From positions 1 through 64,000 of the forward strand of contig JACQFD010000028.1 in assembly GCA_016200225.1 (NCBI GenBank): a DNA stretch of 64,000 nt, given 5' to 3'. The stretch is from Planctomycetota bacterium (lineage in GTDB: Bacteria > Planctomycetota > UBA1135 > JACQFD01). A model generated the notes under the pieces. That model saw only the letters and a list, made by a program, of their open reading frames with translations, was not told the origin of the DNA and ran no database searches. Positions 9,732 to 18,520 of the stretch are shown here, piece by piece (the first letter of the stretch is position 1; every line of letters begins with the position of its first letter). The position numbers and the translations under genes are program-made.

Positions 9732-10488
9732 AGAGTTCGTCGCGCGCGCGGTCGATGCCGGGGCGCTTCGAAAGATAAATTTCGATCGATTGTATATATT
9801 CCTCCATTTCGTCGAGCACGCGGCCCGCGAGATTGTCGGCGTGCACGCGGAGCGCTTCGCGCCAGTCCTGCGACTGCGTGACCCAGCTGTGCGGGTGAAT
9901 CAATGTATGTATTCGCGGATGCACGCCGAGTTTTGTACAAATACAACCCTCGCGCCAGTGAAACCCGCTGTCGGCGAAGTATTTGATTTCGCGGACGAAC
10001 TCGGGCTCGTACGCGCAGCGGTGTCGATCGGATATATTCAATAATCGAGGACCCTCCGCCGGCTGGTGCTGGGCGATTGTCGCGGTCTTCTCGCCGATGA
10101 AATCCTCGAAAATATTAATATCTCTTCGAACGCCCGCGGCGGGATCGAGCCCCCGTTCGATAAAGTATCCCGGTTCATAATGAAGCCCGACTTCGTGTCC
10201 GAGACGCAGAATCGCGCGGACGGCGTCGGCGACGGGCGCCGTCAGTAGATTATAAGTATTCGAATGCAAGCGGAAATAGTAGCTCGTTGCCGTCGCGCGC
10301 GACGCCTCGAGTTCGGCCATTTCGAGCGCGGCCCACGGCGTGATGTCGACGTCGTGGCGTATCAGTAAATAACGTTCCGGCCGCGGCGAATCGATCAAAT
10401 CGCGCAAGCGTTTGATTTTGTAACCTTCCGCGTTCGCCCGCGAAAGAATATGAATATAATGATCCAATGTGTATGGATGTTCGTTCAC
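9694..10488 (-). CDS. NodB-like polysaccharide deacetylase family protein
   Basis: A 264-residue protein with a carbohydrate esterase 4-like barrel. The metal and catalytic motif RHDVD replaces the classic TFDD; further motifs are GHEVGLHYEPG and a late HPHSW that can supply the second pair of metal ligands. No signal peptide is seen, so action on a cytoplasmic sugar or sugar-nucleotide intermediate is likely. The frame is open to a GTG at 10512, but the GTG at 10488 forms a four-base GTGA overlap with the stop of the upstream gene and is preferred. It lies between the lipoyl-acyltransferase and the cysteine synthase homologue, and translational coupling on both sides implies joint work. The substrate is unknown. 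Confidence 0.75.
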   Translation of the reverse strand: MNEHPYTLDHYIHILSRANAEGYKIKRLRDLIDSPRPERYLLIRHDVDITPWAALEMAELEASRATATSYYFRLHSNTYNLLTAPVADAVRAILRLGHEVGLHYEPGYFIERGLDPAAGVRRDINIFEDFIGEKTATIAQHQPAEGPRLLNISDRHRCAYEPEFVREIKYFADSGFHWREGCICTKLGVHPRIHTLIHPHSWVTQSQDWREALRVHADNLAGRVLDEMEEYIQSIEIYLSKRPGIDRARDELYDTEHADKPENK

Positions 10489-11906
10489 AGCCAGCCTCCG
10501 TCGTAAGTCCACGTCCGCGGATGTAAACGAATGCCGTGTTTTCGCAAATATTCCCGAAACGCGGCGGCGAGCGGACCGATCGGCCCGCGGACGCGGGTTT
10601 GCAACAAATCCACTCCGCAGAGTTCGGGGGCGAGATTGTTAAACTCATGATCGCCCGCGGAGAGACCGACGCGCACGTCTTCGGCGATCAGCTCGCCCTC
10701 GGAAGAGTCGAGCGCTCGCGCAAAACGTAAACGATGACGCGCGCCGTCGCGTTCGACGAGGATATCGACCGTCCCCGCGTCCTGGGTTTCAGTTATATTC
10801 AATCCGCGAATCGACAGTTGCCGCCCGAACTCGAGCACGAGCCCCCGCGCAATTTCGAATTGTTCATTGCTCGAAAGCGGGACCGCCGCGGCCTTCAAAT
10901 CGCGCGCAGGCACTCCGCCGAAGAGCCGCCCGCCTGGAGCCGATGTTACCAATGACGATCCGGATAATAATATACTTCCCGCGCCGACTTCGACGCCTGG
11001 AAAAACAACGGCGTGAATGCCGATTTGGGCGCCGTCGCCGATCGCGACGCCCGCGAAACGATTGGGGTATCCCGATAATATATTGCCCGCGAAAGCATGT
11101 GTCATAATCGCGGCGCCGCGCGCGATCACGACTTCGTCGCCGATCGAAACTCGGCGGCACGGATTGATATGAACGTGCTCGCCGACGAAACCGTGGCTTC
11201 CAATATTGCATTCCGCCTCGGGATCCATGCACCCGCCGCCGCCGATTTCGACGTCGGGCGCAAAATATGCATTTTCGCCGCATGTAAATTTTCTAACGCG
11301 AATCGCGGTCCGCGCTCCGAATTGTGAAATCGCTCCGATTCTTAAAATCCGGCAGTCGATCCGGCATCCGGCGCCGAACCGCGCGCCGTCGCCGATGACC
11401 ATGATTTCCGCGCGCACGACGGCGCCTTCGCCGATTTGTACATTTTCGCCGATTTCGGCGCCGTGTTCGCGGAGCAGCTCGATCTGGCTTCGCGGCGACA
11501 ACTTATAAAACGCGGATTCTTCATTTTTGATAATATGATAAAACTCCGGATCGAGGACGCCGCCCGGGCGTTCGGGCGCGGACTCCGCTTCGACGGCCCC
11601 CGACTCGACGCGCGGCGCGGGCGCCCGTTCCAAAATAGTTACAAACGCCGCCTCGTCCACCGTTTCCCCCGCCGCGCCGCAAACGCCGATGGGGGCGCCG
11701 ATGCGCACGCGCGCGCCCTCGGAGACCAGTTGTTTTATTAAGAATCCGTCGCATTCGGCCTCCAGTTCGAAGGCGGCTTTTAATGTTTCGATCACGGCGA
11801 CGGTCTGTCCGCGGACAACGGACGCGCCGGCGGCGACGAGCCAGCGCGCGAGGCGCACGTCGCGCTCGGCGAATCCAAGATTTGGAATAATAATAATTTC
11901 GGCCAT
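10485..11906 (-). CDS. Lipoyl domain fused to left-handed beta-helix acyltransferase
   Basis: A 473-residue protein with three parts. Residues 1-80 are a lipoyl/biotinyl domain with the modifiable Lys43 in AVIETLKAAFELEA. Residues about 140-330 are hexapeptide repeats of a left-handed beta-helix acyltransferase, ending with HAFAG, VAIGDGAQIGIHAVVFPGV and GVPARDL. The last 140 residues are not recognised and end in TWTYDGGW. There is no E1-binding domain and no CAT-like E2 catalytic domain. With the fused E1 18 bases upstream, the simplest inference is that an acyl-lipoyl is formed on Lys43 and handed to a sugar or amino acceptor by the beta-helix domain. It could instead still use CoA. Confidence 0.8.
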   Translation of the reverse strand: MAEIIIIPNLGFAERDVRLARWLVAAGASVVRGQTVAVIETLKAAFELEAECDGFLIKQLVSEGARVRIGAPIGVCGAAGETVDEAAFVTILERAPAPRVESGAVEAESAPERPGGVLDPEFYHIIKNEESAFYKLSPRSQIELLREHGAEIGENVQIGEGAVVRAEIMVIGDGARFGAGCRIDCRILRIGAISQFGARTAIRVRKFTCGENAYFAPDVEIGGGGCMDPEAECNIGSHGFVGEHVHINPCRRVSIGDEVVIARGAAIMTHAFAGNILSGYPNRFAGVAIGDGAQIGIHAVVFPGVEVGAGSILLSGSSLVTSAPGGRLFGGVPARDLKAAAVPLSSNEQFEIARGLVLEFGRQLSIRGLNITETQDAGTVDILVERDGARHRLRFARALDSSEGELIAEDVRVGLSAGDHEFNNLAPELCGVDLLQTRVRGPIGPLAAAFREYLRKHGIRLHPRTWTYDGGWL

Positions 11907-11924
11907 TGTAATGATACGAATCCT

Positions 11925-14003
11925 TCAGCGCGCCGGCGCGCTCATCAGTTGCAACGCCGCGCGCACGATCTTCAACGTCGACGGCATATTATAATTTTCG
12001 AGTTCGGGGGACGACGGAACCGGCGAGTGCTCCGAGCCGAGGCGCGCGGCGGGCGCGCGCAGCGAACGGTGAATTTCCGGCTGCAATTCGGCGATGACGC
12101 GGTCGCAGACGCCGCCGACGACCGGCGGTTCCTGAACGAATAATAATCTTCGCGTTTTTTGTATCGATTGCGCAAGGGTCGTCCGATCGAGCGGCGCGAG
12201 ACTTCGCAGGTCGACCACTTCGACCGACACGCCGCGCGTATTTAACAATTCCGCCGCCTCGAGGGAGAGCACCGCGGCGTGCCCATACGAAAGAATCGTA
12301 AGATCGGCACCCTCGCGCGCGATTCGCGCCGAGCCGGGCGGAACGATAAGATCACCTTCCGGCACCCCGCCTTCCATCGGATACAATAATTTATGTTCGA
12401 AAACGAGGACTGGATCGTCGGAGCGAATCGCCGCGCGCAGACAGCCGGCGGCGTCCGCGGCGTTGGACGGATAAAATATATTGATTCCAGGAATATTTAA
12501 AAATAAAGATTCGAGCGATTGCGAATGCGTCGCGCCGTATCCGTTGCGCCGCCCCGAGGGAATGCGCACGACGAGCGGCACGCGCGCCTGCCCGGCGTAC
12601 ATGTAACGAATCTTCGCCGCGTGATTGACAAGCGCGTCCATACAACAGGTAACGAAATCGCCAAACATCAATTCCACGACGGGGCGAAGTCCGCCCATCG
12701 CCGCGCCGACCGCCGCGCCGACAATTGTATTTTCACTGATCGGCGTGTCGCGAACGCGTTCGCCGCCAAAACGCTCGAGAAGGCCGCGCGTCACGCCGAA
12801 CGCGCCGCCGTAGACGCCGATGTCTTCGCCGAGGAGAACGACGTCGGGATCGCGTTCGAGTTCGGAGGCGAGCGTTTCGCGGAGCGCTTCCGTGAATGTT
12901 CGTATTCGTCGCGGCCCCGGCGCCGGTTTTGCGGTTTGCGGAACATGAATATTAATATTTGTGGGACTGAAAAGATCCTCCAGCGCGGTCGCCGCGCCGC
13001 CCGCGTGCGATTCGAGCGCGAATCGCGCGGCCTCGTCGATTTCGGCGCCGACCGCCAGTTGTATTTTCTCGACTTCCTGAATCGTTAATTCATACTGTTT
13101 CTCGAGAACCGCGAGCGGATCGTGCGCGCGCCAGCGCTCCTCCTCCTCGCGTGTTCTGTAGTTTCTCGGGTCGCTTTTCGAATGTCCGCACTGGCGATAT
13201 GTGTTACATTCGAGAAACGCCGGACCGCCGCCCGTGCGCGCGTGTTCGAGCAGCGGTTCCGCGGCCCCGGCGACGGCGAAAACGTCGTTGCCGTCGACCG
13301 ACTCGGCCGCCATATTTGTATAATGCGACGCCCAATCGGTGAATGCGTCGCACGCCGCGAAACGCCGCATGGGCGTGGACATCGCGTATCCGTTATTTTC
13401 CATGACAAATAAAACCGGGAGTTTCCAAATCGCGGCCAGATTGAGCGATTCGTGAAAATTTCCCGTCGCGGCCGCGCCGTCGCCGATATAACAAATAACG
13501 CAGCGCCCTCCGGGCGCGTTTTTTTGTAACGACGCGCGCCGGAGCGCCAGCGCGAGTCCGTCGGCGATCGGCATGCCGCCGCCGGTGATCCCGTTGCTTC
13601 CCATGTGGCCGATGGCGGGGACGGCGCAGTGCTGGCTTCCGCCCTTTCCTTTACAATAACCGGTCGACTTGCCCGCGATCTCGGCCATGAGCCGGTCGGC
13701 GCGGCCGCCTTTTGCTAATAAATGCCCGTGGCCGCGATGCGTGCTCACGACGAGGTCGTTTTTGTGCATACGCGACGAAACGCCGACGGGAACGGCCTCC
13801 TGTCCAATGCAACAATGCGTCGTGCCGCCGATCGCGCCCTTCGCGACGAGTTGTAGTAAGCGTTCCTCGAACCGCCGGATCCGCAACATTTGATAATATA
13901 ATTCCAGCGCGGCCCGGCGGCCGTCCTGCGATGCGATCGCGGCGGCCGGCGTCTGCGGGTGTCGTGGCGCGCCGTCCATCTCCGCAAACTCCGCAAGCGC
14001 CAT
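11925..14003 (-). CDS. 2-oxoacid dehydrogenase E1, alpha and beta subunits fused
   Basis: A 692-residue thiamine diphosphate enzyme that decarboxylates a 2-oxoacid and reductively acylates a lipoyl group. Residues 1-350 match E1 alpha: the ThDP/Mg site begins GDG at 174-176 and ends NN at 203-204. Residues about 370-690 match E1 beta: LGEDIGVYGGAFGVTRGL, RIPSGRR and VVDLRSLAPLD. The alpha/beta order and fusion are known in some acetoin and branched-chain type enzymes. No E2 core or E3 gene adjoins it; the next gene carries the lipoyl domain on an unrelated acyltransferase. The oxoacid cannot be told from sequence. It diverges from the benzoyl-CoA operon across a 298-base region. Confidence 0.9.
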   Translation of the reverse strand: MALAEFAEMDGAPRHPQTPAAAIASQDGRRAALELYYQMLRIRRFEERLLQLVAKGAIGGTTHCCIGQEAVPVGVSSRMHKNDLVVSTHRGHGHLLAKGGRADRLMAEIAGKSTGYCKGKGGSQHCAVPAIGHMGSNGITGGGMPIADGLALALRRASLQKNAPGGRCVICYIGDGAAATGNFHESLNLAAIWKLPVLFVMENNGYAMSTPMRRFAACDAFTDWASHYTNMAAESVDGNDVFAVAGAAEPLLEHARTGGGPAFLECNTYRQCGHSKSDPRNYRTREEEERWRAHDPLAVLEKQYELTIQEVEKIQLAVGAEIDEAARFALESHAGGAATALEDLFSPTNINIHVPQTAKPAPGPRRIRTFTEALRETLASELERDPDVVLLGEDIGVYGGAFGVTRGLLERFGGERVRDTPISENTIVGAAVGAAMGGLRPVVELMFGDFVTCCMDALVNHAAKIRYMYAGQARVPLVVRIPSGRRNGYGATHSQSLESLFLNIPGINIFYPSNAADAAGCLRAAIRSDDPVLVFEHKLLYPMEGGVPEGDLIVPPGSARIAREGADLTILSYGHAAVLSLEAAELLNTRGVSVEVVDLRSLAPLDRTTLAQSIQKTRRLLFVQEPPVVGGVCDRVIAELQPEIHRSLRAPAARLGSEHSPVPSSPELENYNMPSTLKIVRAALQLMSAPAR

Positions 14004-14301
14004 TCCCGCGAATTGGAATTTGCGAGTTGCGCAATATCAAAGAGCCGCGCGCAGTCCGAAAGTTTCCGACGTTCGAAGATCCGCGCATCATCGCGCCACA
14101 CCGGATGGCGCCATTCGTAACATCGGGCAATTTAAAAAAACGCGCCGCGCGCCAACAGTTGCCCGCGCGCGGAACAGGTCGCGCCCGCGACTTTGCATAT
14201 ATCAAGCGCGAGTCGCGCGAAATCAATGGCACGGAAGTCGAAACACGAGGTTGCGTCGGTTCAATTTAATAATTCTCAACTGTTTTTTGAGAAATATCAA
14301 A
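14004..14301. other. Divergent regulatory region between E1 and had
   Basis: These 298 bases separate two divergent operons. No reading frame is credible. The left part is GC-rich and the last 50 bases before had are AT-rich and contain an inverted repeat, listed separately. I could not place a convincing pair of -35 and -10 boxes for either direction. Confidence 0.5.
14273..14293. promoter_or_regulatory. Inverted repeat just upstream of had
   Basis: TTCTCAA (14273-14279) and TTGAGAA (14287-14293) are separated by seven bases and end eight bases before the had start codon. As DNA it could be an operator for a benzoyl-CoA-responsive regulator; as RNA it would be a weak hairpin covering the ribosome site. 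No regulator gene is seen nearby. Confidence 0.4.
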
Positions 14302-15378
14302 ATGCGCATTCAAGGCTACGCGATGGTCGCGGTCGGCAAACCGCTCGCGAAGATCTCGTGGGACGCGGGCGAGTTGCGCGCGGACGAAGCGCTCGTCGAA
14401 GTGGCCGCCTGCGGCGTCTGCCACACGGATCTCGGCTATTATTATGATGGCGTTCCGACGCGCCATCCGCTGCCGCTCGTGCTCGGACACGAAATTACAG
14501 GTACCGTCGTCGAGACCGGCGCCGATGCAACACATCTGTCGGGCCGCGCGGTCATCGTGCCGGCCGTGATGCCGTGCGCACATTGCGAATCCTGCGCGAA
14601 AGGCCGCGGCGATATTTGTAAACAACAGATATTTCCCGGTTGCGACGTCAACGGCGGTTTCGCGTCGCACGTCGTCGTTCCCGCGCGCGGACTGTGCGTC
14701 ATTCCGGGCGACCGGCGACATCATAATAAACAGGAAATCGCGAGCCTTTCCGTCGTCGCGGACGCCGTGTCGACGGCCTATCAGGCGGTTCTTAAGAATC
14801 ATGTGACGCCCGGCGATTTTGTTATTGTTGTCGGCGTCGGCGGCGTCGGCGCTTTTGTTACACAAATCGCGCGCGTCTTCGGCGGACGCGTTCTCGCTCT
14901 CGACGTCGACGATTTTCGACTGGCGCTCGCCGCCGAACACGGCGCGGAATGGACGATGAATATAATAAATCTTCCGACCGCCGATATTCGGAAACGCGTC
15001 CGCGATCTCGCTAAGAATAGCCATGTTCCGCAGACCGAATGGAAAATCTTCGAAACTTCCGGAACGGCCGCCGGCCAGACGACGGCGTTTGCATTATTAA
15101 CCTACGGCGCGTCGATCGGCGTCGTCGGATTCCATGCCGGAGATGTAACGATTCGATTGTCCAATCTCATGGCGTTCGCGGCGCGCGCCGAGGGAACGTG
15201 GGGTTGCCCGCCCGAAAAATTTCCGGCCGTGTTGCAACTCGTCCACTCCGGCGAAATTGCGATCGAACCATTCGTTGAATTTCATCCGATGAACGAGATC
15301 CAGTCCGTTTTCGAACAACTGCATCATCGCCAATTGCGAAAGCGCCCGGTTTTGCTCGCGGGCGCGAACGCGTTCTGA
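14302..15378 (+). CDS. had: 6-hydroxycyclohex-1-ene-1-carbonyl-CoA dehydrogenase
   Basis: NAD-dependent alcohol dehydrogenase of 358 residues that oxidises 6-hydroxycyclohex-1-ene-1-carbonyl-CoA to the 6-oxo compound in anaerobic benzoyl-CoA breakdown. The medium-chain fold is clear: catalytic zinc region CGVCHTDLGYYYDG (Cys40, His41) and LGHE at 61-64, structural zinc CAHCESCAKGRGDIC, and the nucleotide loop GVGGVGAF. The stretch around CHTDLGYYYDGVPTRH resembles Thauera Had closely. The open frame runs upstream to 14020, but homology starts at the ATG at 14302. It is the first gene of the operon; oah follows after 24 AT-rich bases. Confidence 0.9.
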   Translation: MRIQGYAMVAVGKPLAKISWDAGELRADEALVEVAACGVCHTDLGYYYDGVPTRHPLPLVLGHEITGTVVETGADATHLSGRAVIVPAVMPCAHCESCAKGRGDICKQQIFPGCDVNGGFASHVVVPARGLCVIPGDRRHHNKQEIASLSVVADAVSTAYQAVLKNHVTPGDFVIVVGVGGVGAFVTQIARVFGGRVLALDVDDFRLALAAEHGAEWTMNIINLPTADIRKRVRDLAKNSHVPQTEWKIFETSGTAAGQTTAFALLTYGASIGVVGFHAGDVTIRLSNLMAFAARAEGTWGCPPEKFPAVLQLVHSGEIAIEPFVEFHPMNEIQSVFEQLHHRQLRKRPVLLAGANAF

Positions 15379-15402
15379 ACTTTTTATTAATTATTTAATA
15401 CA

Positions 15403-16551
15403 ATGGCCAAAATCACGGATGCGCGGGCGGACAACCTCAAAGAGCCCGCGTTTCACGATCATAATATATCGACGGAGCTCGCGTCCGGCAAAGTTCGCTA
15501 TGAAACGCGGCCCGTGCTCGACCGCGCGGGCAAGCGCCTGCAAAATATATATTCAATCTGGATTACGCTCGACAATCCCGAACAGTTAAATTCATACACG
15601 ACCGAAATGGTCAAGGACGTCGTCACGGCGTTCCGTCGGGCGTCGAACGACCGCGCCGCCGTATCGGTAGTATTCACGGGCGCCGGTTCGCGCGCGTTCT
15701 GCTCGGGGGGCAACACGCGGGAGTACGCGGAATATTACGCGGGCAGACCGGGCGAATATCAACAGTACATGAGGCTTTTTAACGATATGGTCACGTCGAT
15801 TTTGACATGCGATCTCCCGGTCATCTGCCGCGTCAACGGCCTGCGCGTCGGCGGCGGACAGGAAATCGGCATGGCGTGCGATCTATCCATTGCGAGCGAT
15901 CTTGCTATATTTGGACAGGCGGGCCCGAAGCACGGTTCCGCGCCCGACGGCGGCGCGACGGACTTCTTACCGTTATTCACGGGCGTCGAGGAGGCGATGG
16001 TCAGTTGTACACTTTGCGACCCGTGGACGGCCTATCAGGCGCTGCGATTAAAACTAATCCACCGCGCGGTTCCGGTGTTGCACGTCGACGGCGCCGCGAC
16101 GCCGAATCCTTTGGTTATAACAAATCGCTGGATCGACGACCGCGGAAATATTGTTTATGGCAATCCGCTCGAGGGCGCGGAGCGCGATCGCGCGAAGCAA
16201 ATATTACAATCGGGAACGGTGTCGCTCGAACCGCTCGACCGCGCCGTCGAGGAAATGAATACGAGGTTTCTATATACATTTCCCGGATGTCTGTCGAAAA
16301 CCGTCGCGTCGATCCGTAAACATAAATTATTTCACTGGGACCGCAACCGCGAAACGAACCGCGCGTGGCTCGCTCTGAATATGATGAACGAAGCGCGCGC
16401 CGGATTCCGCGCGTTTCACGAGGGTTCCGGCCGCGACCGGGAAGTCGATTTTGTCAAATTACGCGAATCGCTCGCCGCGGGCGGAGTTTGGGATTCGGAA
16501 TTGATAGAATCGATCATGCCGCCGCGGACTGAAAAAAGGGGCGCGCGATGA
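15403..16551 (+). CDS. oah: 6-oxocyclohex-1-ene-1-carbonyl-CoA hydrolase (ring opening)
   Basis: Crotonase-superfamily enzyme of 382 residues, the usual length of Oah/BamA. It adds two water molecules to 6-oxocyclohex-1-ene-1-carbonyl-CoA and opens the ring to 3-hydroxypimelyl-CoA. Recognised by GAGSRAFCSGGNTREYAEYY, VNGLRVGGGQEIGMACDLS and the segment FGQAGPKHGSAPDGGATDFL, which are distinctive for this family and are the basis of bamA marker primers. The leader TTTTTATTAATTATTTAATACA has no Shine-Dalgarno. The stop overlaps the dch start in ATGA, showing translational coupling. Confidence 0.93.
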   Translation: MAKITDARADNLKEPAFHDHNISTELASGKVRYETRPVLDRAGKRLQNIYSIWITLDNPEQLNSYTTEMVKDVVTAFRRASNDRAAVSVVFTGAGSRAFCSGGNTREYAEYYAGRPGEYQQYMRLFNDMVTSILTCDLPVICRVNGLRVGGGQEIGMACDLSIASDLAIFGQAGPKHGSAPDGGATDFLPLFTGVEEAMVSCTLCDPWTAYQALRLKLIHRAVPVLHVDGAATPNPLVITNRWIDDRGNIVYGNPLEGAERDRAKQILQSGTVSLEPLDRAVEEMNTRFLYTFPGCLSKTVASIRKHKLFHWDRNRETNRAWLALNMMNEARAGFRAFHEGSGRDREVDFVKLRESLAAGGVWDSELIESIMPPRTEKRGAR

Positions 16552-17339
16552 ACTCGATTTCCGTGACGAACGCGCCGCCGCCCGCGCGCTTCGAACTCGA
16601 CGACGACGGCTCGCTATTTACAATTACGCTCGCGCGGCCGAAAGCGAATATTCTCGACACGCCGATGGTCGTCGCGATCCGCGAGGCGATCGCGCGGCAG
16701 GCGGAAAATCCGGCGCTGCGCGCGATATTATTTACACACGACGGACCTAACTTTTCCTACGGCGCATCCGTCGACGAACACCGCGAGGAAAAAGTCCGCG
16801 GAATGTTTACTATTTTTCACGGACTTTTCCGCGATCTCGTCGCGCTGCGCGTTCCATTAATTTCAGCGGTGCGCGGGCACTGTCTCGGCGGCGGTCTCGA
16901 ACTCGCTACATTTTGCAATCGTTGTATCGCGACGCCCGACGCGACGCTCGGCAGCCCGGAGATCCTGCTCGGCGTTTTCGCGCCGATGGCCTCCATAACA
17001 ATTCCGTTGCGCGTCGGACAGGGCGCCGCGGACGATCTATTATTAACAGGTAGATCCGTCCGCGGGGACGAGGCGCTCGCCATCGGCCTCGTCGACGCGC
17101 TCGATCACGATCCCGCCGCCGCGGCGCGCTCATGGTATCAAAAGCATCTGCGCCCGCTCTCGGCATCATCATTAAGATTCGCGCTCGCGGCTTCGCGCCA
17201 CCGATTGCACGAAGATATCGAAACGAGGCTCGCGCGACTCGAACAAACCTATCTCGACGAACTCATGTCCACCGCGGACGCATCCGAAGGCATCGCCGCA
17301 TTCTTAAATAAGAGGCAAGCGCAATGGAGACACCGGTAA
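16548..17339 (+). CDS. dch: Cyclohexa-1,5-diene-1-carbonyl-CoA hydratase
   Basis: Crotonase-fold hydratase of 263 residues that adds water to cyclohexa-1,5-diene-1-carbonyl-CoA, the product of benzoyl-CoA reductase. The oxyanion-hole regions are visible as FSYGASVDEHREEKV and GHCLGGGLELATFCN, followed by LGSPEILLGVFAP. Length and the SVDEH stretch agree with Dch/BadK-like enzymes; the setting between oah and bcrC makes Dch the natural call. It overlaps oah by four bases and bcrC by 16. Confidence 0.88.
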   Translation: MNSISVTNAPPPARFELDDDGSLFTITLARPKANILDTPMVVAIREAIARQAENPALRAILFTHDGPNFSYGASVDEHREEKVRGMFTIFHGLFRDLVALRVPLISAVRGHCLGGGLELATFCNRCIATPDATLGSPEILLGVFAPMASITIPLRVGQGAADDLLLTGRSVRGDEALAIGLVDALDHDPAAAARSWYQKHLRPLSASSLRFALAASRHRLHEDIETRLARLEQTYLDELMSTADASEGIAAFLNKRQAQWRHR

Positions 17340-18520
17340 ACGCCGCCGCCGGCGATCCGACGGAATCGTTAAGAACGGCGCTCGTGGAAAGAGCGGACGC
17401 GCTCTATCGCGACGTCGATTTTAATTGTATTCGCGAATGGAAACTACAAAACGGCGGCGCCAAAGCCGTCGGGTTCCTTCCGATTTACGCGCCGCGCGAA
17501 ATCATCCACGCGGCGGGCATGCTGCCCGTGGGCGTGCTCGGCGGCGGCGACGCCGTCGAAATTGTAAAAGGAGACGCATGTTTTCAAAGTTATATTTGCC
17601 ATCTTCCGAGGAGCGTGGTCGAACTTGGTTTGAACGGCGCGCTCGATTGCCTCGACGGCATGATTTTTCCGAGCACGTGCGACGTGATTCGTAACTTATC
17701 CGGAATGTGGCAGATCCTCTTTCCGAACTGTTATGTTAAGTATCTCGACATGCCGCAGAATTATCAGAATCACATCGGCGGCGAATTTTTCGAGCGCGAA
17801 TTGTCCTTGTTGATCGACGATTTGGAAAAACTCGGCGGCGAGCGCGCGACGCCACAACGCCTCCGCCACTCGATCGCGCTCTATAATGAAAATCGCCGCC
17901 TCGTCGAGGAATTATATAAATTGAGGATCCACGCGCCGTGGACCGTTCCGTCGTCGGAATTGTATTTAATCGTGCGCGCCGGCATGCTCCTCCCCGTCGA
18001 GGAACATAACAAACTGTGCAAACAATATATCGACGCGGTGCGCGCCAGCGCCCGCCGGCCGATGGACATGGCGCGCGTCGTCTTGCGCGGATGTTTCTGC
18101 GAGCAGCCGCCGCTCGATTTGATAAAAACGCTCGAACGCAGCGGTTGTTATATCGTCGACGACGACTGGATGATCGTCTCCCGTTGGATCGACGGCGACG
18201 TGTCGACCGAAGGCGATCCGCTTGCGAATCTCGTGCAGGCGTTTTTGCAGCGGAGTCCCGCCTGTCCTTCGTTATATTTACAAAAAGGAAAGAAAGGCGA
18301 CGCGCTCGTCGAGGCGACGCGCGACGCCCGCGCCGAGGGCGTGATTTTTTCGGCGCCGAGTTTCTGCGATCCGGCGCTCCTCGACCAGCCGATGACGCTG
18401 GCGGCGGTAAAGAATGCACAAATACCGTGTACGTCGTTCTTGTTCGCGGAGAACACCGGACAGTTTCAAACCATTCGCGAGCAGGCCGGCACCTTCGCCG
18501 ACGCGATTAAATTATCCTGA
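17324..18520 (+). CDS. bcrC: Benzoyl-CoA reductase, subunit C
   Basis: One of two catalytic-module subunits of ATP-dependent class I benzoyl-CoA reductase, a member of the 2-hydroxyglutaryl-CoA dehydratase D-component family. At 398 residues it is close to known BcrC. Conserved cysteines appear in GDACFQSYICHLPRS, FPSTCDVIRNLSGMW and the late VLRGCFCEQPPLD, and serve an iron-sulfur cluster together with BcrB. The segment YAPREIIHAAGMLPVGVLGG is characteristic. The start lies inside the end of dch. The bcrC-B-A-D order that follows is that of Thauera. Confidence 0.92.
   Translation: METPVNAAAGDPTESLRTALVERADALYRDVDFNCIREWKLQNGGAKAVGFLPIYAPREIIHAAGMLPVGVLGGGDAVEIVKGDACFQSYICHLPRSVVELGLNGALDCLDGMIFPSTCDVIRNLSGMWQILFPNCYVKYLDMPQNYQNHIGGEFFERELSLLIDDLEKLGGERATPQRLRHSIALYNENRRLVEELYKLRIHAPWTVPSSELYLIVRAGMLLPVEEHNKLCKQYIDAVRASARRPMDMARVVLRGCFCEQPPLDLIKTLERSGCYIVDDDWMIVSRWIDGDVSTEGDPLANLVQAFLQRSPACPSLYLQKGKKGDALVEATRDARAEGVIFSAPSFCDPALLDQPMTLAAVKNAQIPCTSFLFAENTGQFQTIREQAGTFADAIKLS

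Noticed and set aside
11925-14003. Ordinary pyruvate or acetoin dehydrogenase operon
   Set aside because: No CAT-like E2 or E3 follows; the lipoyl domain is on a beta-helix acyltransferase, so the conventional complex cannot be claimed.
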